Positions 1 through 6,011 of a DNA stretch of 6,011 nt are shown piece after piece; the first letter of the stretch is position 1, and each line of letters opens with the position of its first letter. The stretch covers positions 1 through 6,011 of the forward strand of contig JAITQI010000161.1 in the NCBI GenBank assembly GCA_031289065.1. The letters run 5' to 3'. Source of the DNA: Oscillospiraceae bacterium (GTDB taxonomy: Bacteria > Bacillota > Clostridia > Oscillospirales > UBA929). The position numbers and the translations under genes are program-made. The notes under the pieces were generated by a model that saw only the letters and a program-made list of their open reading frames with translations, ran no database searches and was not told the origin of the DNA.

Positions 1-327
1 GTCCTCGGTGGGAGACAGCGACCCAAAGGGGCAACAAAGCACACAGGTAAAGCAACCGATACACTTGTCGTGGTCGATGGTGACCACGCCGTCCGTCTTG
101 GTCAGCGCACCGGTCAAGCAGCCCTTGACGCACAGGGCGTCGTCGCAATGCCGACAGGCCACGGCGAAGCTGACGGTGTTCTGCCCTTCCACCCGGATTT
201 TGGGCCGAATTTTAACATCCTTCAGCGCCCGGGCCATATCGGTTTCCCCCATGGCGGCAAAGGCGCAGTAATACTCGCACAAATGGCACCCCAAGCACCA
301 CTTCTCATTGACGTACACCCGTTTCAA
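1..327 (-). CDS. Polyferredoxin (HycB/CooF-like 4Fe-4S protein), C-terminus cut off
   Basis: Iron-sulfur electron-transfer protein, probably cytoplasmic; 109 residues are visible and the frame is open to the window edge. Three cysteine clusters can be read: C11-x2-C14-x2-C17-x3-C21, then C58-x2-C61-x4-C66-x3-C70, then C89-x2-C92-x2-C95-x3-C99-P. Together these are the hallmark of HycB/CooF/DmsB-type proteins that carry several [4Fe-4S] clusters; a fourth cluster would be expected beyond the edge. The chosen start is a TTG (reading KRVYVNEKWCLGC after it), 8 bases after a GGGGG ribosome site and downstream of an in-frame TGA. It lies 79 bases after purA in the same direction. In Clostridia such proteins often sit with split glutamate synthase genes and a FAD oxidoreductase, so electron delivery to glutamate synthase is my inference. 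A partner in another redox enzyme is possible. Confidence 0.85.
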   Translation of the reverse strand, partial: MKRVYVNEKWCLGCHLCEYYCAFAAMGETDMARALKDVKIRPKIRVEGQNTVSFAVACRHCDDALCVKGCLTGALTKTDGVVTIDHDKCIGCFTCVLCCPFGSLSPTED

Positions 328-357
328 AACCCGTACCCCCGTTCAGAAATCAGAAAA

Positions 358-406
358 CGTCGTCCGTCCCCAATCCCCGTCTTCCGTCTCCGTTATCTGT
401 CCTCTG
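358..406 (-). repeat. Purine-rich degenerate GACRGA repeat between purA and the ferredoxin gene
   Basis: Read on the minus strand, this spacer is almost pure purine plus C and consists of imperfect copies of GACAGA/GACGGA: two GACAGA copies 7 bases apart, then an ACGGA, GACGGA, GACGGG, GACGGA and a partial GACG. Next to it, at 343-356, is a perfect tandem pair of a 7-mer (TCAGAAA twice on the plus strand). No stable hairpin or T run is visible, so it does not look like a terminator. Function unknown; it may be a slippage-generated low-complexity spacer or a copy of a dispersed intergenic repeat. Confidence 0.5.
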
Positions 407-1678
407 TCATCGCACAAAGTAAGCGTTTCTCTCCGGCCCCACCGACACAGTTGTGATCGGGCAACCCATCGCTTTTTCGATATACGCCACATAGTCCGCC
501 GCCGCCGCCGGCAGATCGGAAAAGGCGCGGCAGCCGGTGATATCGGTGTGGAACCCTTCTAAATATTCGTAAATCGGCTTGGCCCGCTCCAGCCGGCTAC
601 CCGACGGGAACGCCGTCGTCACCTCGCCGTCCACTTCATAGGCCACGCACACCGGAATGCGGTCATAGATGCTCAGCACGTCCAGGTTGGTCAGGGCCAG
701 CTCGCTGGGCCCCTGCACCCGAACCCCGTACCGGGAAGCCACCACGTCAAAACCGCCCACCCGGCGGGGCCGCCCAGTGGCCGCCCCGTATTCGTGGCCC
801 GCCTCGCGCAGCTTTTCGGCCTCCCCCCCGGAGAACTCGCAGACAAAGGGCCCGCCGCCCACGCTGCTGGAATAGGCCTTGATGACCCCCACAACCCTGT
901 CTATCCGCCGGGCGGGAATGCCCGCGCCGATGGGCGCGTAAGCCGCCAGCGCGGAGGAGGAGGTTGTGTACGGGTAGATGCCGAAGTCGATATCCCGCAG
1001 GGCACCCAACTGGGCCTCCAGCAAAATCTGCTGACCCCCTTCAGCCGCCGACTCCATCAGCGCGTCGGTGTCCGCGATATAGGGCAGCAGCGGCCCGCCG
1101 AAGGTGCCCAGCCAGGCCATCACGCCGTCCACGGTCAGCGCTTCGGCCCCATAGCCCTTCGCCACGGTCAGGTTCTTCCAGTCCACCGCCGTCTTCACCT
1201 TGCCCCGCAGAGTGCTCGGGTCGAGCAGATCGCCCAGTCGCAGGCCCTTGCGGTAATACTTGTCGGCGTAGGCCGGGGCGATACCCCGCTGGGTGGAACC
1301 CTGCTTGAAGGCCCCCAGGCGGGTCTCTTCCAACACGTCCAGCTGTTTGTGATAGGGCATACAGATGAAGGCCTTCTCGCTGATTTTCAGGTTGTCCGGC
1401 GTGACGGCCACATCCCGTTTGGTCAGCGCGGTGATCTCCCCCCACAAATGCTCCAGGTCGATGACCATGCCGCCGCCCATCACATTGAGCGTCTCGGGGC
1501 GAAAAATGCCCGACGGGAGCAGATTGAGGACAAACTTCCCCTGGTCGTTGACCACCGTGTGTCCGGCGTTGTTGCCCCCCTGATAACGGGCCACAATCCC
1601 CGATCCGGCGCTGAACAGGTCAACAATGCGTCCCTTGCCCTCGTCCCCCCAGTTGATCCCCACCACGGCGGTGATCAT
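407..1678 (-). CDS. purA: Adenylosuccinate synthase, clostridial subtype
   Basis: Makes adenylosuccinate from IMP, aspartate and GTP, the first committed step from IMP to AMP, in the cytoplasm. With the start chosen it has 423 residues, close to the usual 425-430. Visible family motifs: GDEGKG (11-16) with the presumed catalytic D12, NNAGHT (36-41) with H40, the IMP-loop region GSTQRGIAP (127-135), and ATGRPRRVGGFD (300-311). Where E. coli has EGAQG this protein has LLEAQLG (219-225) followed by YPYTTSS, and it ends GPERNAYFVR; this matches the PurA subtype I know from Clostridia rather than the E. coli type. The start is the ATG followed by ITAVVG, which lines up with the family N-terminus and has GGAAG 10 bases upstream; an ATG six codons earlier has a poor ribosome site. 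It follows the glutamate synthase gene by 36 bases, so it is probably cotranscribed with it. Confidence 0.96.
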   Translation of the reverse strand: MITAVVGINWGDEGKGRIVDLFSAGSGIVARYQGGNNAGHTVVNDQGKFVLNLLPSGIFRPETLNVMGGGMVIDLEHLWGEITALTKRDVAVTPDNLKISEKAFICMPYHKQLDVLEETRLGAFKQGSTQRGIAPAYADKYYRKGLRLGDLLDPSTLRGKVKTAVDWKNLTVAKGYGAEALTVDGVMAWLGTFGGPLLPYIADTDALMESAAEGGQQILLEAQLGALRDIDFGIYPYTTSSSALAAYAPIGAGIPARRIDRVVGVIKAYSSSVGGGPFVCEFSGGEAEKLREAGHEYGAATGRPRRVGGFDVVASRYGVRVQGPSELALTNLDVLSIYDRIPVCVAYEVDGEVTTAFPSGSRLERAKPIYEYLEGFHTDITGCRAFSDLPAAAADYVAYIEKAMGCPITTVSVGPERNAYFVR

Positions 1679-1714
1679 ACGCAAAACACTTCCCATCTTT
1701 TAGTGATCGCATGT

Positions 1715-3220
1715 TTATTCGCCCGCGTGTTTGACGCCCAGCACGTCCAGTTCGGGGCGGCTCAACCCCACACCCCGCAGCATCAGTCGGTTGCCCCGCA
1801 GCGCCTCGATGGAGTTGATGCCCATGCCCCCCATCATCTCCTTGATCTCGTGCCCCCAAGCGGTCAGCAGGTTGACCAGCCGCTTGTACCCGATGTTGGG
1901 GTTGAGGCGCTTGACCAGCTCCGGGTTCTGGGTGGCGATACCCCAGTTGCACAGATCGGAGTGACAGCTCCGGCAGAGATGACAGCCCAGCGCCAGCAGG
2001 GCGGCCGTCCCGATATACACGCAGTCGGCCCCCAGGGCGATCGCCTTGACGATGTCGGCGCTGGAGCGAATACTGCCGCCCACCACGACGGAGATGTCGT
2101 CCCGGATGCCCTCGTCCCGCAGACGGGTGTCCACGCTGGCCAGGGCCAGTTCGATGGGGATGCCCACATTGTCCCGAATGCGGGTGGGGGCCGCCCCGGT
2201 GCCGCCCCGGAAGCCGTCGATGGACAGAATATCCGCGCCGCTGCGGGCGATGCCGCTGGCGATGGCCGCCACATTGTGTACGGCGGCGATTTTGACGATG
2301 ACCGGTTTTTTCCACTCGGTGGCCTCTTTGAGTGAGTACACCAGCTGGCGCAAATCCTCAATGGAGTAGATGTCGTGGTGAGGGGCGGGGGAGATGGCGT
2401 CCGAACCCGCCGGAATCATCCGGGTGCGGGATACGTCGCCCACCGTCTTGGCCCCCGGCAGATGCCCGCCGATGCCCGGTTTGGCCCCTTGGCCCATCTT
2501 GATCTCAATGGCCGCGCCGCTCTCCAAATAGTCCTTATGTACGCCGAAGCGGCCGGAGGCCACCTGGACGATAGTGTGCGGGCCGTACTTGTAGAAGTCT
2601 TCGTGCAGGCCGCCCTCGCCGGTGTTGTAGAGAATGCCCAGCTCAGCGGCGGCCCGGGCCAGCGATTCGTGGGCGTTGTAACTGATCGACCCGTAGCTCA
2701 TGGCCGAAAACATCACCGGCAGATTGAGCTGAATCTGGGGCCCCAAGTTGTTGACAATCCGGCCCTTCGCGTCCCGCTCCACCGCTTTGGGCTTGGGCCC
2801 CAGGGAAGTCTGTATCTCCATCGGCTCCCGCAGCGGGTCGATGGAGGGATTTGTCACCTGCGAGGCGTTGATGAGCAGCTTGTCAAAATAGACCGGGAAT
2901 GGCTCCGGATTGCCCATGCTCGACAGCAGCACGCCGCCGCTCTCGGCCTGGTGGTAGAGCTCCTTGATCGTCTTGCCGCTCCAGTTGGCGTTTGCCTTGA
3001 AGGTGTGGGTGCTCTTGACGATTTTCAGCGACCGCGTAGGGCACAGAGAGACGCAACGGTGGCAGTTGACGCACTTGGCGTCGTCGCACACCATCTTGTT
3101 GGCAGTCTCCAAATATTCGTGCGCCTTGTTGGCGCATTGCCGCTCGCACACCCGGCAGACGATGCACCTGTCGTAGTTGCGTTCAACTTCATAATCCGGA
3201 TAAAAATAATCCACCGGCAT
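1715..3220 (-). CDS. gltB: Glutamate synthase FMN/3Fe-4S catalytic subunit with N-terminal ferredoxin domain
   Basis: Synthase half of a split, archaeal-type glutamate synthase: it combines 2-oxoglutarate with ammonia released from glutamine, using electrons passed through iron-sulfur clusters to FMN. It has 501 residues. Residues 19-60 hold two 4Fe-4S motifs (C19, C22, C25, C29 and C50, C53, C56, C60-P). The FMN-binding barrel follows, with GEGGLHEDFYKYG (201-213), MGQGAKPGIGGHLPGAKTV (242-260), IDGFRGGTGAAP (334-345) and VVVGGSIRSSADIVKA (378-393). C413-x5-C419-x4-C424 matches the 3Fe-4S motif of glutamate synthases. The amidotransferase and GXGXG domains of the large single-chain enzyme are missing; the first is the neighbouring upstream gene. 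The ATG start lies 8 bases after AGGGGGG and 4 bases after the upstream stop, suggesting tight translational coupling. The symbol is given by homology to the central part of GltB. Confidence 0.95.
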   Translation of the reverse strand: MPVDYFYPDYEVERNYDRCIVCRVCERQCANKAHEYLETANKMVCDDAKCVNCHRCVSLCPTRSLKIVKSTHTFKANANWSGKTIKELYHQAESGGVLLSSMGNPEPFPVYFDKLLINASQVTNPSIDPLREPMEIQTSLGPKPKAVERDAKGRIVNNLGPQIQLNLPVMFSAMSYGSISYNAHESLARAAAELGILYNTGEGGLHEDFYKYGPHTIVQVASGRFGVHKDYLESGAAIEIKMGQGAKPGIGGHLPGAKTVGDVSRTRMIPAGSDAISPAPHHDIYSIEDLRQLVYSLKEATEWKKPVIVKIAAVHNVAAIASGIARSGADILSIDGFRGGTGAAPTRIRDNVGIPIELALASVDTRLRDEGIRDDISVVVGGSIRSSADIVKAIALGADCVYIGTAALLALGCHLCRSCHSDLCNWGIATQNPELVKRLNPNIGYKRLVNLLTAWGHEIKEMMGGMGINSIEALRGNRLMLRGVGLSRPELDVLGVKHAGE

Positions 3221-3224
3221 ACGC

Positions 3225-4313
3225 TCAACCCCCCTGTTCCAGCGTGACCAGGACAGGTTCGCCGCCCTTGGGGGCCCAGACCCTGTCCAACACCGGCTCT
3301 ATGGCTCGGATGGCGGCCTCTTCGCTGGAAAAATAAACCATATCGTCCTTCTCGGCGGCCACCATCGAACGCAACTTGAGCCGGTCGCCCAGCGCCAACA
3401 GCCCGTTCTCAAAGCCCACCAAGATGGAAAACGGGCCGGTGATCAGATACGACGGAAAGGCGCGGCGCAGATACTCCAACGCGGCGCGTTCCTCCGGCGG
3501 GCGGCGCTCGATGGTCTGCCAGAAGGAGGCGGCGATGACCCCGGCGATCTCGGGGAAGGTCAGCTTCATCCGGCGGTGCAGGTAGTCGATCATATAGGTG
3601 ATAACCTCGGTGTCGGTCTGGAGCGTACATTTGTAGCCGTGCATTTCCACCGTGCGGCGGTTGGCGTCGTAGGAGGAGATCTCTCCGTTGTGTACCACCG
3701 TGTAGTCCAGCAGGGCGAAGGGATGCGCGCCGCCCCACCAGCCCGGTGTGTTGGTGGGGTAACGCCCGTGGGCGGTGAAGCAGTGCCCCTCGTACTCGTC
3801 CAGCCGGTAAAACCGGCCCACGTCCTCGGGAAAGCCCACCGCCTTGAACACGCCCATGTTCTTCCCGCTGGACACCACAAAGGCGTTCTCAATCTGAGAG
3901 TTGATGCGCATGACGCACCGCGCCACATACTCCCGGTCGTCCAACTGGCTGGCGTCCAGCTTGGTGGGCAGGGGCATCACAAAATAGCGCCAAATCAGCG
4001 GCTCGTCGGTGATGGACGCCACCTTCCGGGTGGGAATTTTGGACAGGTTGATAATGTCGAAATGCTTGTCCAAAAACGCCTCGCACTCGGCCCTGGCCGC
4101 CGGCGTCTGATAAAACAGGTGAAACGCGTAATAGTTTTTGTAATCCGGATAGATGCCGTAAGCGGCGAACCCGCCGCCCAACCCGTTGGATCGGTCGTGC
4201 ATGACGGCGATGGACTGTATCATCCGCTCCCCGTCAAACACCTTGCCCGTCCGGGAAATCGCGCCCACAACCGCGCAGCCCGACGGAATCCTGACCTGGC
4301 CCTCCTGCCGCAC
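3225..4313 (-). CDS. Glutamate synthase glutaminase subunit (class II glutamine amidotransferase)
   Basis: Hydrolyses glutamine to supply ammonia to the FMN subunit encoded next to it. Class II (Ntn) amidotransferases use an N-terminal cysteine as nucleophile; here it is C13 in IPSGCAVVG, implying removal of a 12-residue propeptide. Other motifs, numbered from the GTG start: MHDRSNGLGGGFAAYG (38-53), HGRYPTN (182-188), VVHNGEIS (206-213, with the oxyanion-hole N209 and G210) and QTDTEV (232-237). The length is 362 residues. The open frame extends upstream to a TTG at 4364, but a strong promoter has its -10 at 4369-4374, so transcription should begin about at that TTG. The GTG at 4311-4313, 7 bases after GGGGG, is the better start, giving a leader of about 50 bases. 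The stop is 4 bases before the FMN subunit gene. The identity is firm; the exact start is inferred. Confidence 0.9.
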   Translation of the reverse strand: MRQEGQVRIPSGCAVVGAISRTGKVFDGERMIQSIAVMHDRSNGLGGGFAAYGIYPDYKNYYAFHLFYQTPAARAECEAFLDKHFDIINLSKIPTRKVASITDEPLIWRYFVMPLPTKLDASQLDDREYVARCVMRINSQIENAFVVSSGKNMGVFKAVGFPEDVGRFYRLDEYEGHCFTAHGRYPTNTPGWWGGAHPFALLDYTVVHNGEISSYDANRRTVEMHGYKCTLQTDTEVITYMIDYLHRRMKLTFPEIAGVIAASFWQTIERRPPEERAALEYLRRAFPSYLITGPFSILVGFENGLLALGDRLKLRSMVAAEKDDMVYFSSEEAAIRAIEPVLDRVWAPKGGEPVLVTLEQGG

Positions 4314-4368
4314 CCGAACACCCCCATCAATAGCCCCAAAAAACTTGTCTCGATAGACTGCCAAGAGT

Positions 4369-4398
4369 AGTATACACTACTCGGGAAGTGGGTGTCAA
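4369..4398 (-). promoter_or_regulatory. Sigma-A-type promoter of the leftward glutamate synthase series
   Basis: On the minus strand a perfect -35 TTGACA (4393-4398) is followed after 18 bases by TATACT (4369-4374). Transcription should start near 4362. The -10 lies in an imperfect palindrome, GTAGTGTATACTAC (4367-4380, 12 of 14 positions symmetrical), which could be an operator, though that is speculative. This is the only clear promoter seen for the three complete leftward genes. Confidence 0.75.
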
Positions 4399-4635
4399 CC
4401 ACCAAAACAAGGGCGCTTTACAAGCCAGCACCCGTCAATCTTGCGTAATGGACATCCGCAGCCATCAAATCGCCGAAAAAATGAATTTTTCAGGTTTCAA
4501 ACTTGCAAAACACAGAAAGAAGGAAAGGGGGCGCCTAAAACGGAACCCCTGCTCGGAAGGATGCGAACAGTGGCCTTTATCGTTTCCGGAAATTTTCTCT
4601 CCCAATTTTCTTCCGATTTTCTGCCCTCCGGGGGC
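4399..4635. other. Intergenic region between the two divergent promoters
   Basis: 237 bases between the two -35 boxes, richer in A+T than the flanking genes. I see no convincing gene: the open frames here lack ribosome sites and recognisable sequence. Recognisable structure is limited to an A/T inverted repeat (GAAAAA at 4475-4480 and TTTTTC at 4486-4491) and a spaced ATTTTCT repeat just upstream of the rightward promoter. By eye I find no GlnR/TnrA-type box (TGTNA-N7-TNACA). It probably carries regulator sites for the divergent nitrogen genes, but none can be named. Confidence 0.6.
4591..4622 (+). repeat. Three spaced ATTTTCT repeats upstream of the glutamine synthetase promoter
   Basis: ATTTTCT occurs at 4592-4598, 4605-4611 and 4616-4622, with starts 13 and 11 bases apart, roughly one helical turn each. 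The first two extend to AATTTTCT. The last copy ends 13 bases before the -35 box. This could be a phased T-tract that bends the DNA, or repeated binding sites for an activator or repressor. It could also be chance in a T-rich stretch. Confidence 0.4.
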
Positions 4636-4665
4636 TTGACAGCTTCCGCTCATCCGCGATATACT
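4636..4665 (+). promoter_or_regulatory. Sigma-A-type promoter of the glutamine synthetase gene
   Basis: TTGACA (4636-4641), an 18-base spacer and TATACT (4660-4665), identical in hexamers and spacing to the leftward promoter. The expected start is near 4672, giving a leader of about 93 bases before the glutamine synthetase ATG. The -10 lies in an imperfect dyad, GATATACTGTATC (4658-4670). Confidence 0.8.
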
Positions 4666-4676
4666 GTATCCACGCG

Positions 4677-4722
4677 GCAATGGCGCTGCGGACTGATTGG
4701 CGTCCGCAGCGTTTTCCATTGT
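4677..4722 (+). promoter_or_regulatory. Hairpin in the glutamine synthetase mRNA leader, possible attenuator
   Basis: A perfect 10-bp stem pairs CGCTGCGGAC (4684-4693) with GTCCGCAGCG (4702-4711) around the 8-base loop TGATTGGC. TTTT follows at 4712-4715, and then CCATT (4716-4720) can pair with AATGG (4679-4683), extending the structure with a four-T bulge. It begins only about 5 bases after the predicted transcription start and ends 42 bases before the gene. The GC-rich stem plus short T run resembles an intrinsic terminator with a weak tail, so it could act as an attenuator; alternatively it protects the 5' end of the mRNA. The stem is seen directly; the role is inferred. Confidence 0.6.
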
Positions 4723-4746
4723 GTGGTAAAAAAGCGATAAAATTTC

Positions 4747-4753
4747 AAGGAGG
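4747..4753 (+). promoter_or_regulatory. Ribosome binding site of the glutamine synthetase gene
   Basis: AAGGAGG is a full Shine-Dalgarno sequence, 11 bases before the ATG at 4765. The spacing is slightly long, but no closer start codon fits the family N-terminus. The site lies outside the leader hairpin, so that hairpin does not mask it directly. Confidence 0.8.
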
Positions 4754-4764
4754 CGCGTAGAAAG

Positions 4765-6011
4765 ATGAGTCAACTGCCGGAACTTTACGGGAGCATGGTC
4801 TTCAATGACAAGGTCATGCGCGAGCGGCTGCCCAAGGAGGTTTACAAGAGCCTGAAGCGCACCATCGACGCCGGGACGCATTTTGACCTCGACGTGGCCA
4901 ACGCCGTGGCCCACGCCATGAAGGACTGGGCCGTGGAAAACGGCGCGACACACTTCACGCATTGGTTCCAGCCCATGACCGGCATCACCGCCGAGAAGCA
5001 CGACGGGTTCCTCTCGCCGACGGCGGGCGGCGCGGCCATTGTGGAGTTTTCCGGCAAAGAACTGGTCAAGGGCGAGCCGGACGCCTCCAGCTTCCCCTCC
5101 GGCGGCCTGCGCTCCACCTTCGAGGCCCGGGGCTATACCGCCTGGGACCCCACCTCCTTTGCCTTTATTAAGGACGGCACCCTGTGTATCCCCACCGCCT
5201 TCTGCTCCTACAGCGGCGAGGCGCTGGACAAGAAAACCCCCCTCCTGCGCTCCATGGAGGCCCTGGACGAGCAGGCCGTGCGCATTCTGCGGCTGTTCGG
5301 CGACACCGAGGTCAAACGGGTCAACACCACCGTGGGCGTGGAGCAGGAGTATTTCCTGATCGACAAATCCTTCTACCAGAAACGCCCCGACCTGGTGTAC
5401 TGCGGCCGCACCCTGTTTGGCGCCCGCCCGCCCAAGGGACAGGAACTGGAAGACCACTATTTCGGCGTCATCAAACCCCGCGTTTCGGCCTATATGAAGG
5501 ACCTGGACATCGAGCTGTGGAAACTGGGCATCCCCGCCAAAACCAAACACAACGAGGTCGCCCCCGCCCAGCACGAATTGGCCCCCGTCTTTGAGGTCAG
5601 CAACATCGCAGCCGACCACAACCAACTGGTTATGGAGATCATGAAGAGCGTCGCCGCCCGCCATGGGTTGGTCTGCCTGCTCCACGAGAAGCCCTTCGCG
5701 GGCGTCAACGGCAGCGGCAAACACAACAACTGGTCCCTGGCCACCGATGCCGGCGTCAACCTCCTCGACCCCGGCGACACCCCCCGTCAAAACGCCCGCT
5801 TCCTGCTGTTCCTGACCGCCGTCATCGCCGCCGTGGACGAATATCAAGACCTGCTCCGGGTCACCGTGGCCAGCGCCGGCAACGACCACCGTCTGGGCGC
5901 CAACGAGGCCCCCCCGGCCATTGTGTCCGTCTTCCTGGGCGACGAGCTGTCCGCCGTCATCGACTCCCTGGAAACCGGCAAGGCCTACGTCGGCGCCGAC
6001 CACAGCCAAAT
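4765..6011 (+). CDS. glnN: Glutamine synthetase type III, C-terminus cut off
   Basis: Makes glutamine from glutamate, ammonium and ATP in the cytoplasm; the ammonium-fixing half of the GS-GOGAT cycle whose other half is encoded divergently. 415 codons plus two bases are visible with no stop, so about 60% of a type III enzyme (roughly 700 residues) is present. Motifs in order: THFTHWFQPMTGITAEKHDGF region (62-82), VEQEYFLID (192-200) with likely metal ligands E193 and E195, KHNEVAPAQHE (261-271) with E264 and E271, the glutamate/metal loop NGSGKHNNWS (315-324) with H320, and RLGANEAPPAI (376-386). The N-terminal FPSGGLRSTFEARGYTAWDPTS (110-131) is also typical of type III and absent from types I and II. 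The start is the ATG after AAGGAGG. It probably acts as a large homo-oligomer, as known for the family. The symbol glnA is also used for such genes. Confidence 0.96.
   Translation, partial: MSQLPELYGSMVFNDKVMRERLPKEVYKSLKRTIDAGTHFDLDVANAVAHAMKDWAVENGATHFTHWFQPMTGITAEKHDGFLSPTAGGAAIVEFSGKELVKGEPDASSFPSGGLRSTFEARGYTAWDPTSFAFIKDGTLCIPTAFCSYSGEALDKKTPLLRSMEALDEQAVRILRLFGDTEVKRVNTTVGVEQEYFLIDKSFYQKRPDLVYCGRTLFGARPPKGQELEDHYFGVIKPRVSAYMKDLDIELWKLGIPAKTKHNEVAPAQHELAPVFEVSNIAADHNQLVMEIMKSVAARHGLVCLLHEKPFAGVNGSGKHNNWSLATDAGVNLLDPGDTPRQNARFLLFLTAVIAAVDEYQDLLRVTVASAGNDHRLGANEAPPAIVSVFLGDELSAVIDSLETGKAYVGADHSQ

Noticed and set aside
8..562. Plus-strand open frames over the left edge
   Set aside because: They are antisense to the ferredoxin gene and the end of purA; the minus-strand cysteine clusters are decisive.
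1679..1696. purA start at the upstream ATG (1694-1696)
   Set aside because: It would add six residues not matching the family N-terminus and has only AAAAG directly before it, while the chosen ATG has GGAAG at 10 bases.
794..2335. 513-residue open frame on the plus strand
   Set aside because: It lies antisense to purA and the FMN glutamate synthase gene, both with firm family motifs. Its translation has no recognisable domain, and such long antisense frames are common in GC-rich coding DNA.
2375..4370. Plus-strand open frames of 290 and 264 residues (2375-3247 and 3576-4370)
   Set aside because: Both are antisense to well-supported glutamate synthase genes and have compositionally biased translations without known motifs.
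4475..4491. A/T-only inverted repeat as a terminator
   Set aside because: The stem has only 6 pairs, five of them A-T, and no gene ends nearby in either direction.
4677..4722. ANTAR-protein target RNA in the glutamine synthetase leader
   Set aside because: ANTAR targets are paired hairpins with six-base loops carrying A at position 1 and G at position 4. Here there is one hairpin with an eight-base loop and no room for a second one before the transcription start.
4388..4740. Two short plus-strand open frames (4388-4639 and 4441-4740) in the intergenic gap
   Set aside because: No ribosome sites, overlapping frames, no recognisable sequence, and they run into or across the glutamine synthetase promoter.
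4465..6009. 514-residue open frame on the minus strand
   Set aside because: It is antisense to the type III glutamine synthetase, whose conserved motifs are clear, and its Gly/Val/Gln-rich translation is typical of a shadow frame.

Overview
The window looks like chromosomal DNA from a GC-rich member of the Clostridia, with Oscillospiraceae/Ruminococcaceae as the best guess. Three things suggest this. The glutamate synthase is split into separate genes, with ferredoxin clusters fused to the FMN domain. The PurA has the clostridial sequence pattern. The glutamine synthetase is the large type III form. The lineage call rests on gene type and arrangement read by eye, not on a database match. Nothing mobile, no RNA gene and no CRISPR array was seen.

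The layout is a divergent nitrogen-assimilation locus around a regulatory gap of about 0.45 kb. Rightwards runs a type III glutamine synthetase gene (4765 to the window edge, partial). Leftwards runs a compact gene series: the glutaminase (class II amidotransferase) part of glutamate synthase, a ferredoxin-fused FMN glutamate synthase catalytic part 4 bases later, a clostridial-type purA 36 bases later, and, after a 79-base spacer with a purine-rich degenerate repeat, a polyferredoxin (HycB/CooF-like) gene that runs off the left edge.

Together the genes form a GS-GOGAT cycle. Glutamine synthetase fixes ammonium onto glutamate. The amidotransferase protein releases ammonia from glutamine, and the FMN/iron-sulfur protein uses it with 2-oxoglutarate and electrons to make glutamate. 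The iron-sulfur protein at the left edge is a plausible electron carrier for this enzyme. The GXGXG domain protein and the NAD(P)H/FAD subunit expected for a complete split enzyme are not in the window and could lie beyond the left edge. PurA sits inside this series although it makes adenylosuccinate from IMP and aspartate.

The intergenic region is the most informative non-coding part. Both directions have a near-consensus housekeeping promoter with the same hexamers and spacer (TTGACA, 18 bases, TATACT). The left promoter implies that the amidotransferase gene starts at a GTG well inside the longest open frame. The glnA leader carries a perfect 10-bp GC-rich hairpin followed by a short T run. 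No clearly new system was found; the leader hairpin, the promoter pair and the placement of purA are the points most worth checking.
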